Below are positions 36,649-45,438 of a stretch of 64,000 bases of DNA, one piece after another. Within the stretch, counting starts at the first letter, position 1. The number at the start of each line of letters is the position of its first letter. This stretch comes from Pseudomonas corrugata (GTDB lineage Bacteria > Pseudomonadota > Gammaproteobacteria > Pseudomonadales > Pseudomonadaceae), in the NCBI RefSeq assembly GCF_001269905.1, contig NZ_LHVK01000021.1, forward strand, positions 62,001-126,000. The letters run 5' to 3'. Made by a program: the position numbers and the translations under genes. Under the pieces are notes generated by a model. That model saw only the letters and a program-made list of their open reading frames with translations. It had not been told where the DNA came from and did no database searches.

Positions 36649-37572
36649 ATGTCTACGCAACCACGCTTGATGCTGGTCGTTTCGCCACTGATGGAACAAA
36701 ATCCGGCGTTCGATCGGGCCGCCGCCCTGGCCAAGGCCGAAGGCGCCGCATTGCATATTGTCGCCTTCGACTACCTCGAAGGCCTGGCCACGGCTGGCCT
36801 GGTCAATGAAGAGGCACTGGAGCAGATGCGGCTGGGTTACATTGAACGCCACCGGCAGTGGCTGGAAGAGAAAGCCAGGTCCCTGCGCAAGCTCGGTATC
36901 GAGGTCACGACAGAAGTAGAGTGGGTAGAGCGCCCCCTGCAGGAAATCCTGGTCCACCTCAAAGAAGCACCGATGGAGGCGCTGATCAAGACGGTGGACC
37001 CTGAGTCCTGGATCTCGCGCCTGATGTTCACGCCTTTGGACGTGCATCTGTTGCATGAATGCAATGTGCCATTGCACTTCGTCAACAAAGTGGTCCATGC
37101 GCGTCCACGCAAAATCCTGGCTGCCATCGATCCGTTCCATCGCGATGGCCGCTACAAGGGGCTCAATGATCGTATCCTGGCCGAAGCCAATAAGCTGGCT
37201 ACCAGCTGCGATGCGGCACTGGAAGTCATCTACGCCTACGACCTTTCTTCCATCACCGCAGCCGAATACGGTTTTGGCAACGGCTCGACATTCTTCTCCT
37301 CGACGCTGGCTCAACAGCTCTACGAATCCCAGGGTGCGGCATTCGACGCGTTGGCCGAACGCAATGGCATCGCGCCGGAACAACGACGCATGATCATGGG
37401 TGATCCGGCCAAGGTACTGGCCAGCTACGCCGGCGCCCATGACATCGATGTCATCGTCATGGGCCGCGTGCGCTATGGCGGCCTGGACAAGCTGATCGGA
37501 AGCACCGTGGAGAGCCTGCTGTACAAGATGCCGTGCAGCTTGTGGGTGATTGCTCCGCAGCAGTTTGAATGA
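36649..37572 (+). CDS. Tandem universal stress protein (USP copy 4)
   Basis: A 307-residue two-domain UspA protein. Domain 1 opens 'QPRLMLVVSPLMEQNPAFDRAAALAKAEGA'. Domain 2 opens 'PRKILAAIDPFHRDGRYKGLNDRIL' and ends 'DVIVMGRVRYGGLDKLIGSTVESLLYKMPCSLWVI' with the UspFG-type nucleotide-binding signature. The ATG follows a perfect AGGAGG. It stands alone with an exact-consensus FNR box in its promoter, so it is probably strongly induced without oxygen. Confidence 0.92.
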   Translation: MSTQPRLMLVVSPLMEQNPAFDRAAALAKAEGAALHIVAFDYLEGLATAGLVNEEALEQMRLGYIERHRQWLEEKARSLRKLGIEVTTEVEWVERPLQEILVHLKEAPMEALIKTVDPESWISRLMFTPLDVHLLHECNVPLHFVNKVVHARPRKILAAIDPFHRDGRYKGLNDRILAEANKLATSCDAALEVIYAYDLSSITAAEYGFGNGSTFFSSTLAQQLYESQGAAFDALAERNGIAPEQRRMIMGDPAKVLASYAGAHDIDVIVMGRVRYGGLDKLIGSTVESLLYKMPCSLWVIAPQQFE

Positions 37573-37683
37573 GGTGGATGACCGTCGCCGATGACCTGTA
37601 GAACAACCCTGTCAGCTTTGGTTTCTGCCACGTTGATTGAGGTCATATGCACGGCCAGCGAAATCACTGGGTTTCTCAGCCGT

Positions 37684-39093
37684 TCATCTTCGACCTGAAA
37701 GCAGCTTGGCAGAGGCCTGGAGCGCCTGAGCGTCGCGCATTTTCAAGGTGGCGCGCAACCCTCCTGCGGGGAGGTTCTCCAGACGGATCTGACCGCCCAG
37801 GCGATCAGCTATGGTGCGTACGATTGTCAGGCCCAACCCCGCGCCCTGATCATTGCCACGGCTATAGAATCGCTCGAAAAGCCGCTCACGTTCGGCCTCG
37901 TCGATACCCGGCCCCTGGTCTTCAACCGACAGTTCATAACAGTCATCTTTCCTGGCCAGCCGTACCGTAATGACGCCATTGGCCGGCGAAAACCTGGCAG
38001 CGTTGGTCACCAGATTGTTCAAGGCAATATCGATGGCCACCGGATCGATTCGAACCAGGCCGATGTCGTCGCTGACATCGAGCACCGGTTCGAGCCCCTT
38101 GCTCAATAACCAGGGCGTCATCGGCACCAGGCCTGCACGCACTGTGGCGGCCAGATCGATAGGGACTGGCACATCGGCAACCACCTGCGGTTCAAGCCGC
38201 GCCATGGTCAGCAACTGGTTAACCAGGCGCGTAGTACGATCAACCCCGGCGAGCAGATGTTCCAGGGACTCGCGACGACTTTGTTCATCCCCCGCCTCCA
38301 TCAGGTTCTGTGCATGCACCCGAAGCACCGCCAGGGGCGTGCGCATCTCATGGGCCGCGTCGGCGATAAAGCGCCGCTCACGGCCCATGACGTCCTGGAT
38401 CTGTGCCAACACACGGTTGAGCGCCGCCTGCATGGGCTCAAGTTCTGTAGGCAACGGCACCATCTGCAGGGGCTCGAGTGAACCCGGATGCCTGGCCCGC
38501 AATGTTGCCGCCATGTCCACCAGAGGCTTGAGCCCCCAACCGATGGCCAGCCAGATCACTGCGGCAAGAAGCACGCTGCCGATCAGATTGGGCAGCACGG
38601 TATGACGAACGATGCGATCCACCAGATCGGCGCGCACATCATCGCGCTCCCCCACCCAGATCTTCAGGCCGTACTGCGGGTCGTCCAGTACGAACGCCCG
38701 CCAAGTGTGGTCCTTCTGGTCCGTCACCTCACTGAAACCGGCAGCGCTCGGTGGCGAGGTGAAGGATGGCGCGCTGGAGGTGTGTACCAGCACGGAGCCT
38801 TGTGAATTCCAGACCTGGAAGGCGATCTTGCTTTCATAGGGGTGACCATCGACCTTGGGCGCCGCCAGCCCCAGGGCCGAGTTGAACGCCTGGTACAGCT
38901 CTGCATGCTCCTTGCTCGCCATGGGCATACGCATGACGCCCTGGAGCAAACGGGCATTCTGCGCCAACTGCGCGTCATACACCTCGGCGATTTCGTGGTT
39001 GCTGTCATGCAGGTTGAAGACCGTGATGATCAACAGGCCAAGGAAAAGGAGGCCCAGAATCAACGTCAGGGTACGGCGGCGGATCGAACTCAT
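37684..39093 (-). CDS. Sensor histidine kinase (two-component, QseC/PmrB type)
   Basis: A 469-residue membrane kinase. TM1 is at about 10-27 and TM2 about 170-190; between them is a periplasmic sensor of the 2CSK-N type (with 'KIAFQVWNSQGSVLVHTSS'). Then a HAMP-like linker, the H-box 'FIADAAHEMRTPL' near residue 245, N-box 'NNLVTNAARFS', G1 'VEDQGPGI', F-box 'FERFYSRG' and G2 'GAGLGLTIV'. All ATP-binding motifs are intact. Its ATG overlaps the response regulator stop by 4 nt. The signal sensed is unknown; the domain type is often linked to metals or envelope stress. Confidence 0.93.
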   Translation of the reverse strand: MSSIRRRTLTLILGLLFLGLLIITVFNLHDSNHEIAEVYDAQLAQNARLLQGVMRMPMASKEHAELYQAFNSALGLAAPKVDGHPYESKIAFQVWNSQGSVLVHTSSAPSFTSPPSAAGFSEVTDQKDHTWRAFVLDDPQYGLKIWVGERDDVRADLVDRIVRHTVLPNLIGSVLLAAVIWLAIGWGLKPLVDMAATLRARHPGSLEPLQMVPLPTELEPMQAALNRVLAQIQDVMGRERRFIADAAHEMRTPLAVLRVHAQNLMEAGDEQSRRESLEHLLAGVDRTTRLVNQLLTMARLEPQVVADVPVPIDLAATVRAGLVPMTPWLLSKGLEPVLDVSDDIGLVRIDPVAIDIALNNLVTNAARFSPANGVITVRLARKDDCYELSVEDQGPGIDEAERERLFERFYSRGNDQGAGLGLTIVRTIADRLGGQIRLENLPAGGLRATLKMRDAQALQASAKLLSGRR

Positions 39094-39758
39094 TGGTGCT
39101 CCTCCACCAGGTAGCCGACACCGCGAACGGTCCGGATCAGATCGGTGGAGAACTTCTTGCGCAGATGATGGATGTGGACTTCGAGCGTGTTGCTCTCGGC
39201 CTCCTCGCTCCAGCCGTACAGCAGCTGCATCAGATGATCACGCGTCATGACCCGCCCTGGCGGTGAGAGCAGTTCGTGGAGCAGTTGATATTCCTTGGGC
39301 GTCAGTGCCACCGGCTTGCCCTGGTAGCTGACCTGCTGTGTGCCGGGGTTCAAGCTGACGCCAGCGTGCTCGATCAGCGCCTGGGCACGGCCCGCGCTAC
39401 GCCGCAGCAGGGCCCGCAATCGGGCCTTTAGTTCCGCCAGGTCGAAGGGCTTGACCAAGTAGTCGTCGGCCCCGGCATCCAGCCCGGCGATACGATCTTC
39501 GGTGGCATCGCGGGCAGTGAGAATCAGCACCGGCAGGTTGCTACCGCTCTCGCGCAAGCGGCGCAGCACTTGCAAGCCGTCCATTCGTGGCAGCCCCAGA
39601 TCAAGTACCGCCAGGTCAAAGGTTTCACTGAGCAACGAATGCAGCGCACTGCTACCGTCTTGCAGCCAATCGACGGTATAGCCTTCGCGACTCAGGGCCT
39701 GACGGATGCCCTCACCCAGCGCCACGTCATCCTCGATTAGTAATAAACGCACACGCAC
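39090..39758 (-). CDS. OmpR/PhoB-type response regulator
   Basis: A 222-residue regulator. The receiver has the acidic pair Glu9-Asp10, phosphoacceptor Asp53 in AVLDLGLP, Thr in LILTAR and Lys in YLVKPF. The winged helix covers about 128-220 with 'LTPKEYQLLHELLSPPGRVMTRDHL' and 'EVHIHHLRKKF'. It heads the operon with the kinase, which starts 4 nt before its stop. A decayed TPR gene ends 5 nt upstream of the start codon, so part of the promoter may lie within that remnant. Confidence 0.95.
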   Translation of the reverse strand: MRVRLLLIEDDVALGEGIRQALSREGYTVDWLQDGSSALHSLLSETFDLAVLDLGLPRMDGLQVLRRLRESGSNLPVLILTARDATEDRIAGLDAGADDYLVKPFDLAELKARLRALLRRSAGRAQALIEHAGVSLNPGTQQVSYQGKPVALTPKEYQLLHELLSPPGRVMTRDHLMQLLYGWSEEAESNTLEVHIHHLRKKFSTDLIRTVRGVGYLVEEHQ

Positions 39759-39763
39759 TCCTG

Positions 39764-40130
39764 TCAGTCGAGTTTCCTGCCTACATCTGCCAGCACCGCT
39801 TCGATTCCCCTGCGACGCCCGGCATCGGCGCTTTGCCGCCTTGGTCGGGGCTCTGCCAAAGGCTTTTTACCGCGCAGCCCTGGCTTCACCATAGCGCTTT
39901 TGACGGTAGAGGTGATCGCCCCAGAAGTACAGACTATCAATGCCATTGGGGTTGAGTTGCAACGCCCACTCGAGCAACGGCTCGGCCTTGTCCGGATCCC
40001 AGGGGCCAGCCTGGCAGCCGATCATACAGTGCGCCGAGACTGGTTAGGCCGAGCCTTGCTGATCAGCGGCTTCCAGCCCAAGCGCCTCGTCCCAAGGCGC
40101 CAAGCAGAAAACCGACAAATACTCTTTCAT
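39764..40130 (-). pseudogene. Decayed TPR-repeat protein gene
   Basis: Three pieces of one gene lie in order in different frames. The start is MKEYLSVFCLAP at 40130. A middle part reads 'SLGALYDRLPGWPLG' and then, after a frame change, 'DPDKAEPLLEWALQLNPNGIDSLYFWGDHLYRQKRYGEA'. The tail is 'PLAEPRPRRQSADAGRRRGIEAVLADVGRKLD' ending at 39764. Together they match a Pseudomonas exported TPR protein whose members read 'SLGALYYKVPGWPIGFGD..KAE.LL..AL.LNPQGID' and end in 'PPRPGR...D.GRR.EI..LL'. The central third of the normal protein (about 200 residues) is missing and at least two frameshifts are present, so the gene is dead. It ends 5 nt before the response regulator start. Confidence 0.7.
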
Positions 40131-40548
40131 GGCTTGAGGTGCTCATGGCGGGTGGCTTCTTGCAGGGTGTCGGAAAAACTCATGAAGGGGACTCCTCGGA
40201 CAGAACGGATTCGGTGAAAGGTTCGGTAGGGCTCGACAATCACCTACCGGCACCGGGGCCCGTTGGCGATGAGCAGAGCCTGGCGATACTGGACTTGAGC
40301 GAAAAACGTGGCGAAATCCATCGGCAAGCCATCCCCCAGAATGAATGTCATGTCGCCGACGCTCGAATGCCCACGTAGGGTTTGCTGGAATCTGAGGAGA
40401 GTATCGAGGCCGTGTCTTAACGAAGTCTGAAGATGGCATACCCAGGACGGGCAGCTTGTGTCGCTATTCACAGGGAGCGAATCGGTCAATTGCGCAGGTT
40501 CGGTCGTGGATCGCATCCATGAGTCGCCAAACCTGGTCCCCCCCATAT
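40131..40548. other. Stretch without a confident gene, possible degenerate coding on minus strand
   Basis: About 420 bp between the TPR remnant and the next gene. A minus-strand frame ending at 40244 ('...SVGDMTFILGDGLPMDFATFFAQVQYRQALLIANG...') has a coding-like composition but no recognised family and no ribosome site. A minute frame (MSFSDTLQEATRHEHLKP, starting at 40183) overlaps the region just upstream of the TPR remnant. I cannot assign either. Confidence 0.25.
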
Positions 40549-41004
40549 TCAACGCGCCAGCTTGACGGGTTCGATATCGGGAAACCACAAGGCATCTATG
40601 CAGCGCTGCGAATCCTCCTCAGTCACAGGTTTGAGGTTGAGCGGATCAAAACTCAGACCCTCGACCAATGCCAGGGGAACGACGCCGTTTTTTTCCAGAA
40701 GCGCATGAGCCAGGCACTGACATAGAGCTCGCGGTGACGCGCTTTCTGGGTATTCTATTTCGGCTAGTTCAAATTCAATCTCCAGCCGCGTGGTGCAGGT
40801 ACTTATCAACGTCTGCACGGCACGCGAGGCGAAGTGAAGCGTGACGAAACAAACCGTCACCAACACCGCCAAAGTGGCTAACAGCAGAACAGCCTCCCTC
40901 CTCCATTGCCTTGCGCCTGATCGAAAATGAAGGAGCAATTGCACCCTTCCCCGCCAGAAGCCACGCAAGGCAGAGATCACATTGACGAATCTTTTGACTG
41001 CCAT
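40549..41004 (-). CDS. Hypothetical single-TM protein with an FNR-type box
   Basis: A 151-residue protein I do not recognise. It has a basic N-terminus (MAVKRFVNVISALRGFWRGR), one strong TM at about residues 38-60 (AVLLLATLAVLVTVCFVTLHFA), then an acidic soluble domain of about 90 residues with 'EIEFELAEIEYPESASPRALCQCLAHALLEKNGVVPLALVEGLSF'. The predicted topology has a short basic cytoplasmic tail and the larger domain outside. An FNR-like box (41063-41076) lies 59 nt upstream. It appears to be the last member of the low-oxygen island. Confidence 0.65.
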   Translation of the reverse strand: MAVKRFVNVISALRGFWRGRVQLLLHFRSGARQWRREAVLLLATLAVLVTVCFVTLHFASRAVQTLISTCTTRLEIEFELAEIEYPESASPRALCQCLAHALLEKNGVVPLALVEGLSFDPLNLKPVTEEDSQRCIDALWFPDIEPVKLAR

Positions 41005-41062
41005 GACCCGGGACCTGACTCAACGTATTGTTCAGAGCATGACGGCCGACGAACGCCTTCGT

Positions 41063-41076
41063 TTGACTTGAATCAA
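41063..41076. promoter_or_regulatory. FNR/Anr-like box (hypothetical membrane protein)
   Basis: TTGAC-TTGA-ATCAA, one mismatch in the left half, 59 nt upstream of the start at 41004. Confidence 0.6.
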
Positions 41077-41172
41077 ACTGTGTTGAGTCCTTATTGTGCT
41101 GATCAGCTACGCAGCGTCCCATGACACTATGGTGATGGGCGCGTGCGCCAGTTCGAGGCAACCACCGCCAAA

Positions 41173-41277
41173 TTAGCACTCAAGCAACGTCTCGAAGCGT
41201 GGATAGTCGATTTTGCCTTGGGCATCGAACGGCGTGATCGCGGCCAGGTTGAGGCCGGAAAATGCGAATTCGGACAT
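41173..41277 (-). pseudogene. N-terminal stub of a DHDPS/DapA-family lyase gene
   Basis: A strong ribosome site (AAGGAGGGG) precedes an ATG that opens 'MSEFAFSGLNLAAITPFD', followed by 'AQGKIDYPRFETLLEC' and a stop after 34 codons. 'A.ITPFD..GKID...F..L.' is the unmistakable start of dihydrodipicolinate-synthase-family lyases, which are about 300 residues long; the active-site Lys and Tyr are gone. It lies 111 nt after the Rieske gene on the same strand. A deletion fused the lost 3' part to the stress island. An intact family member sits at 49244-50149. Confidence 0.75.
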
Positions 41278-41388
41278 TGAATCGAGCCCCTCCTTGATCT
41301 TCTTGAGCGGCCGAAATAATAGCCCTTCCCGGGCTGTTTACATGCTGCAGTGGCCAGCGCAGGACCGCCGGCCATCGTTGCAAGAAAA

Positions 41389-42624
41389 TCAATCCACCGG
41401 TTTGAGTGGTATCTGGACCCGCAGACGCGTCAGCATGGTTTCGCAATACCAATCATCGAACTGGCATACACCATTTTCTGCGATGTCCGAAAAAGGACCG
41501 GGCTCGTAAGTCGGAGAGGTAACTCCCGCTTGGGTGCCCTCGACCAGTCGTCGGTCTTGATCGTTGGTGGCGAGCCAGACTTTTGTCAGCCGGTCGATAT
41601 CGTAGTCAACACCTTCAACGGCCGTACTGGGGACAAGCCATTTGGTCGTCACGAGCGTTTCGCCAGGCCCGATTGGAAGTACGCGGAAGCTCAATGCGTG
41701 GTCACCGAGAAAGTGGTTCCAGGTAGACGGGTAGTTAAAGTAGAGCAAGGCTCCGATGTCCGGCTCGCCGCTTTTATCCAGGCGTCCCGCAACAGCAGGC
41801 TTGCCATCCATTGTGTAACTCACGGCGCCTGCGGAAAGCGGTATGCGCGTCATACGAAAACGACCATTCGGATCCATGACGAGCTTGCTTGGCATACCCG
41901 CGGTTTCGCAGCGATGCCAATGCGCGGTCAATTCGGGATCATCTTCGCCCCCTACCCCTGCCACCGAAAGGTTCTCGACAAAGGAGTTCATCAATTCGGG
42001 ATGCGTACCGTCACAATGGAAGCACTCGCGATTGTTTTCAAAGACGAGTTTCCAGTTACCCTTTTCCACGAGATTGGACTCGAAAGCAACTTTGCAGTTA
42101 TCCAGGAAATGGGGGGCAATGAAAGGACTTACAGAGTTCCTGAAACTATCGAACTCCGGCGCCTTATCAGCGACGCATACATAAATGTAAGTGTGGACAA
42201 TTTCACAATGTACCGGCTTCAGATCATATTGAGTCCTGTCGAAATCGGCCCCCATGTTACCGGCAAATAAAAGACTGCCATCCAGCTCGAAAGTCCACTT
42301 GTGATAAGGACACACCAGCTTCGCGACTTTGCCTTGGGCGTGCTCGCAAACTTTAGAACCACGATGACGACAGGCGTTGTGAAAAGCACGGACCTGGCCG
42401 CTCTTATCCCTGATGATCAAGATCGGATAGTCGCCGATCTGCAACGTCAAGTACTGTCCGGGTTTTTCAATTTCAAAGGTATGACCGGCAAAAATCCAGT
42501 CTTTGTGCCAGATCTGCTCAAGATCCTGACGAAACACCTCAGGTTCGATATACAGTTCACGAGGTAGCGCGTGACGTGCTTTGCGCTTTTGAATCAGGTC
42601 AATCACGGATGTTGGCTTATTCAT
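41389..42624 (-). CDS. Rieske non-haem iron oxygenase (betaine demethylase type)
   Basis: A 411-residue oxygenase alpha subunit. The Rieske [2Fe-2S] ligands are Cys85-x-His87 and Cys105-x2-His108 (CRHRGS ... CPYHKW). The mononuclear iron site includes His203 and His208 in ECFHCDGTHPEL. The overall form is that of GbcA/stachydrine-demethylase/choline-monooxygenase proteins, which remove an N-methyl group as formaldehyde. No ferredoxin-reductase partner (GbcB type) is adjacent, so electrons must come from elsewhere. Start ATG follows AGAGGA. The truncated DHDPS stub lies downstream and a LysR gene upstream, all leftward. Substrate could be proline betaine, glycine betaine or another onium compound. 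Confidence 0.88.
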   Translation of the reverse strand: MNKPTSVIDLIQKRKARHALPRELYIEPEVFRQDLEQIWHKDWIFAGHTFEIEKPGQYLTLQIGDYPILIIRDKSGQVRAFHNACRHRGSKVCEHAQGKVAKLVCPYHKWTFELDGSLLFAGNMGADFDRTQYDLKPVHCEIVHTYIYVCVADKAPEFDSFRNSVSPFIAPHFLDNCKVAFESNLVEKGNWKLVFENNRECFHCDGTHPELMNSFVENLSVAGVGGEDDPELTAHWHRCETAGMPSKLVMDPNGRFRMTRIPLSAGAVSYTMDGKPAVAGRLDKSGEPDIGALLYFNYPSTWNHFLGDHALSFRVLPIGPGETLVTTKWLVPSTAVEGVDYDIDRLTKVWLATNDQDRRLVEGTQAGVTSPTYEPGPFSDIAENGVCQFDDWYCETMLTRLRVQIPLKPVD

Positions 42625-42881
42625 TATTATCCTCTACACATCAACCTGACGGTTAACGGCAAGTACGTCCAGAAAACGGCGTCATGAACAACGAAGCCTG
42701 CGCGCAGAATCGTCAACTTAGACGCCGATACGCATGTCCCAGCCATGTTTAACAAGAGGGTACGACGGCTCACTCAGTCGGCAAAACTACATTTTCGTCG
42801 CTCAACTGATAACTTGCCGTTATGAGCCATCAAATCCGGACAATTCCATGCTTACAGCTGCTCTGTAATCAGAGGGAAAAC

Positions 42882-43850
42882 CTACACGCTCCATCTTGAA
42901 AACTTCGAAAGGATCCAGTCCCGTACTCGCCGACAGGCATCCTCATATTCAGACCTTTCATTGCAAGCCACGTAATGAAGACTGTTTCGAAGCGTCACTT
43001 GGTGCTCGACGGGACGAACGAGCTGGCCCCTTTCGACCATTGCCCCGACAAGCTGATTCCAGCCCAATGCGACACCTTGGTGGGTCAGGACCATATTCAT
43101 GATCAGGTTGTAGTCGTTGGCATGAAAAATAGGTGGACAATCGGCAGGACGCTCATCGATATCAACGTTCAGAAAGGCCAGCCACACCCCCCAGTCCACA
43201 TGCTCAGCCACGCCCGAGCGTCCATATGGACTCAGATTAAGCAGCGAAGAATCGCGTACCCCTTCAAGTGAGGTCAGTTCGGGATGAGCTTCCAAAAATG
43301 CTGGAGAGCAAACAGGATAAATAATATCGTGGCACAGCTGGTAGCTTTTATACCCGTCCCCCACCTTGCGAATTTTTGAAATGATGATGTCCGGCTCTAC
43401 GCCAGGTTCCATATTCACGAAATTCTGAGTGGTGATCAGATTGAACTCAATATCCGGGTTGGTCGCACGAAACTCCGGAAAATGCTCGGTTAGCCATAAC
43501 GCAGAAAAAGCAGGCGAGCAACAAACGGTCAGAATATGCTTCTGCGTCGGAGCGGTTCTAATTCTTTCAGCTGCCTGCGCGATATTAACGAACGACAGTT
43601 GCGCCGCCTCAAAAAAAATCTTTCCCTCGGCGGTTAGTTCTACTGTGCGTCCGGAACGCATGAACAGTTGAGCGCCCAAGGAGTCCTCAAGCTCTCGAAT
43701 CTGCCGGCTGATTGCGGCTTGTGATACGCACAAGGCCTCTGCTGCCCGAGTAAAGCTTTCATATTTAGCGGCGGCGACAAACGCTCTGACAGCCCGAAGG
43801 GAAGGCATCCTAAGCAGTAATGTATCGGGGTCAACGTGTCTGCTGAGCAT
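42882..43850 (-). CDS. LysR-type transcriptional regulator (GcvA-like)
   Basis: A 322-residue regulator. The winged HTH covers about 16-75 ('SLRAVRAFVAAAKYESFTRAAEALCVSQAAISRQIRELEDSLGAQLF'), followed by the two-lobed effector domain ('HILTVCCSPAFSALWLTEHFPEF', '...GVALGWNQLVGAMVERGQLVRP'). It lies 257 nt upstream of the Rieske gene on the same strand and is divergent from the importer operon across a 331-bp gap, so it may control either or both. Its codon usage looks AT-richer than the stress island, as does the importer region. Confidence 0.92.
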   Translation of the reverse strand: MLSRHVDPDTLLLRMPSLRAVRAFVAAAKYESFTRAAEALCVSQAAISRQIRELEDSLGAQLFMRSGRTVELTAEGKIFFEAAQLSFVNIAQAAERIRTAPTQKHILTVCCSPAFSALWLTEHFPEFRATNPDIEFNLITTQNFVNMEPGVEPDIIISKIRKVGDGYKSYQLCHDIIYPVCSPAFLEAHPELTSLEGVRDSSLLNLSPYGRSGVAEHVDWGVWLAFLNVDIDERPADCPPIFHANDYNLIMNMVLTHQGVALGWNQLVGAMVERGQLVRPVEHQVTLRNSLHYVACNERSEYEDACRRVRDWILSKFSRWSV

Positions 43851-44181
43851 GGTAAGCCCTCATCCTCCTATCATCCGCGAAAGCGGCGGAGCGTAACTCA
43901 ATAGCCTAGCCCAGGCCATAAGAAGCGTCGTGATTGCGCCAAGGCAGTCGCTTCAGCCAGCAACGATAACGTTAGGTTATCCAAAAAGCCCTGTAAATGT
44001 TGTTGGATTTAAGACCCGGATCCCCATAGATTTAAAAAAAGCCCGACCACAAGGGCAAACAATAAAAACCAGGTACAGGTCATGCGCATATTCATCCTTT
44101 ATTACTGCCCGCCTAAATTACCAACGCTCGAGCTCAATTTGGTTTCGTGCGCTGTAGCGTTACACGCAAAGGAGGGACGCA
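43851..44181. promoter_or_regulatory. Divergent intergenic region, lysR and betaine importer
   Basis: 331 bp, AT-rich, without a convincing gene. It must hold the promoters for the lysR gene and the ABC importer. LysR-type T-N11-A sites are expected here but I cannot single one out with confidence. Confidence 0.4.
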
Positions 44182-45342
44182 ATGACTAATCCAGACGAAA
44201 TAATTTCCGTTAAAAATGTTTTTAAAATATTTGGCGCACAACCTGATGCGGCGATGAAAATGCTTAGCGCCGGAGCAAGCAAAAAGGATGTCTTTGAGAA
44301 AACGGGCCAAGTAATTGGTGTTTTCGACGCCAGCTTTGCCGTCAAGCGCGGTGAAATCTTTGTGATCATGGGACTTTCAGGCTCTGGGAAGTCCACGATG
44401 GTGCGATTGTTCAACCGCCTTATCGAGCCGACGTCCGGCAGTATTTATCTGAACGGTCGAGAAATTACAGGCCTGGATGACAAAGCTCTACTCGATGTCC
44501 GCCGCAAAGAGATGGGCATGGTGTTCCAGTCTTTTGCTTTGATGCCCCATATGAGCGTTTTGGAAAATACCGCCTTTGGGCTGGAAATTTCCGGCATCAA
44601 TGAAAAGGAACGACATGGTCGCGCCAGGGAAGCCCTCGCCCAGGTCGGTCTTGCAGGACAGGAACACAGTTATCCGCATCAACTTTCCGGCGGCATGCAG
44701 CAACGCGTAGGCCTGGCCCGTGCGCTTGCCAACGACCCGACCATCCTGCTGATGGATGAAGCCTTTTCCGCCCTGGATCCGCTTATCCGTAGCGAGATGC
44801 AGGGGGAGCTCATTCGCCTGCAAGCCGAGCAAAAGCGGACCATCATCTTCATTTCCCACGACATCGAGGAAGCCGTTCGCATCGGCCACCGCATAGCGAT
44901 CATGGAGGGGGGACAGGTCGTACAGATTGGCACACCTCAAGAGTTGATCAGTCAACCGGCCAATGACTATGTACGCACGTTCTTCAAAGGATTCGACAGC
45001 TCCCGGATTCTCAAGGCAGGCGACGTTGCCAGACTTGATCCGGAATGGGTTCGCAAGGCAAATGGCCAAGCACCACAGTTCAAGGCCGGCCTACCGTTCG
45101 GTTATTTGATCGACGAACTTGGGCAATTACTCGGGGTCGTCGATATCGATACGAGCGGCGCGGGTGGCAGCACGCATTACACCCTCCATAAACACCAGCC
45201 CGTATTTACCGATACCCCCCTGCACGAGGTGCTGGAGATTGCAGCCCACCTGCCCTATCCGGTCCCAGTACTGGACCGTTCGGGCGCGCTCACCGGGACG
45301 CTGTCAAAGAGCGAGTTACTGCAAACGCTCAGCCGCCATTAA
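44182..45342 (+). CDS. Glycine betaine/proline-type ABC importer ATPase (ProV/OpuAA)
   Basis: A 386-residue ATPase. It has the ProV-specific N-terminal 'VKNVFKIFGAQPDAAMKMLSAGASKKDVFEKTG', Walker A GLSGSGKST, signature LSGGMQQRVGLA and Walker B LLMDEAFSALDP. A C-terminal CBS-like tandem (about 275-386) senses ionic strength or nucleotide in relatives. It is the first gene of an ATPase-permease-binding protein operon. Substrates of the family are quaternary ammonium or sulphonium osmolytes including betaines and DMSP. Confidence 0.93.
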   Translation: MTNPDEIISVKNVFKIFGAQPDAAMKMLSAGASKKDVFEKTGQVIGVFDASFAVKRGEIFVIMGLSGSGKSTMVRLFNRLIEPTSGSIYLNGREITGLDDKALLDVRRKEMGMVFQSFALMPHMSVLENTAFGLEISGINEKERHGRAREALAQVGLAGQEHSYPHQLSGGMQQRVGLARALANDPTILLMDEAFSALDPLIRSEMQGELIRLQAEQKRTIIFISHDIEEAVRIGHRIAIMEGGQVVQIGTPQELISQPANDYVRTFFKGFDSSRILKAGDVARLDPEWVRKANGQAPQFKAGLPFGYLIDELGQLLGVVDIDTSGAGGSTHYTLHKHQPVFTDTPLHEVLEIAAHLPYPVPVLDRSGALTGTLSKSELLQTLSRH

Positions 45343-45438
45343 TACAGCCGCGCCCCGCTACGCTGGCGCGTCCCTGATGACCTGAAGTATCCGCGGCCCT
45401 TATAGCGCCGCTGCGGTGATATGAAGAGGTAAGCCCTG

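Noticed and set aside
41389..42624. Naming the Rieske protein GbcA (glycine betaine monooxygenase)
   Set aside because: No GbcB-type reductase next to it, and the surrounding genes point to another or broader onium substrate.
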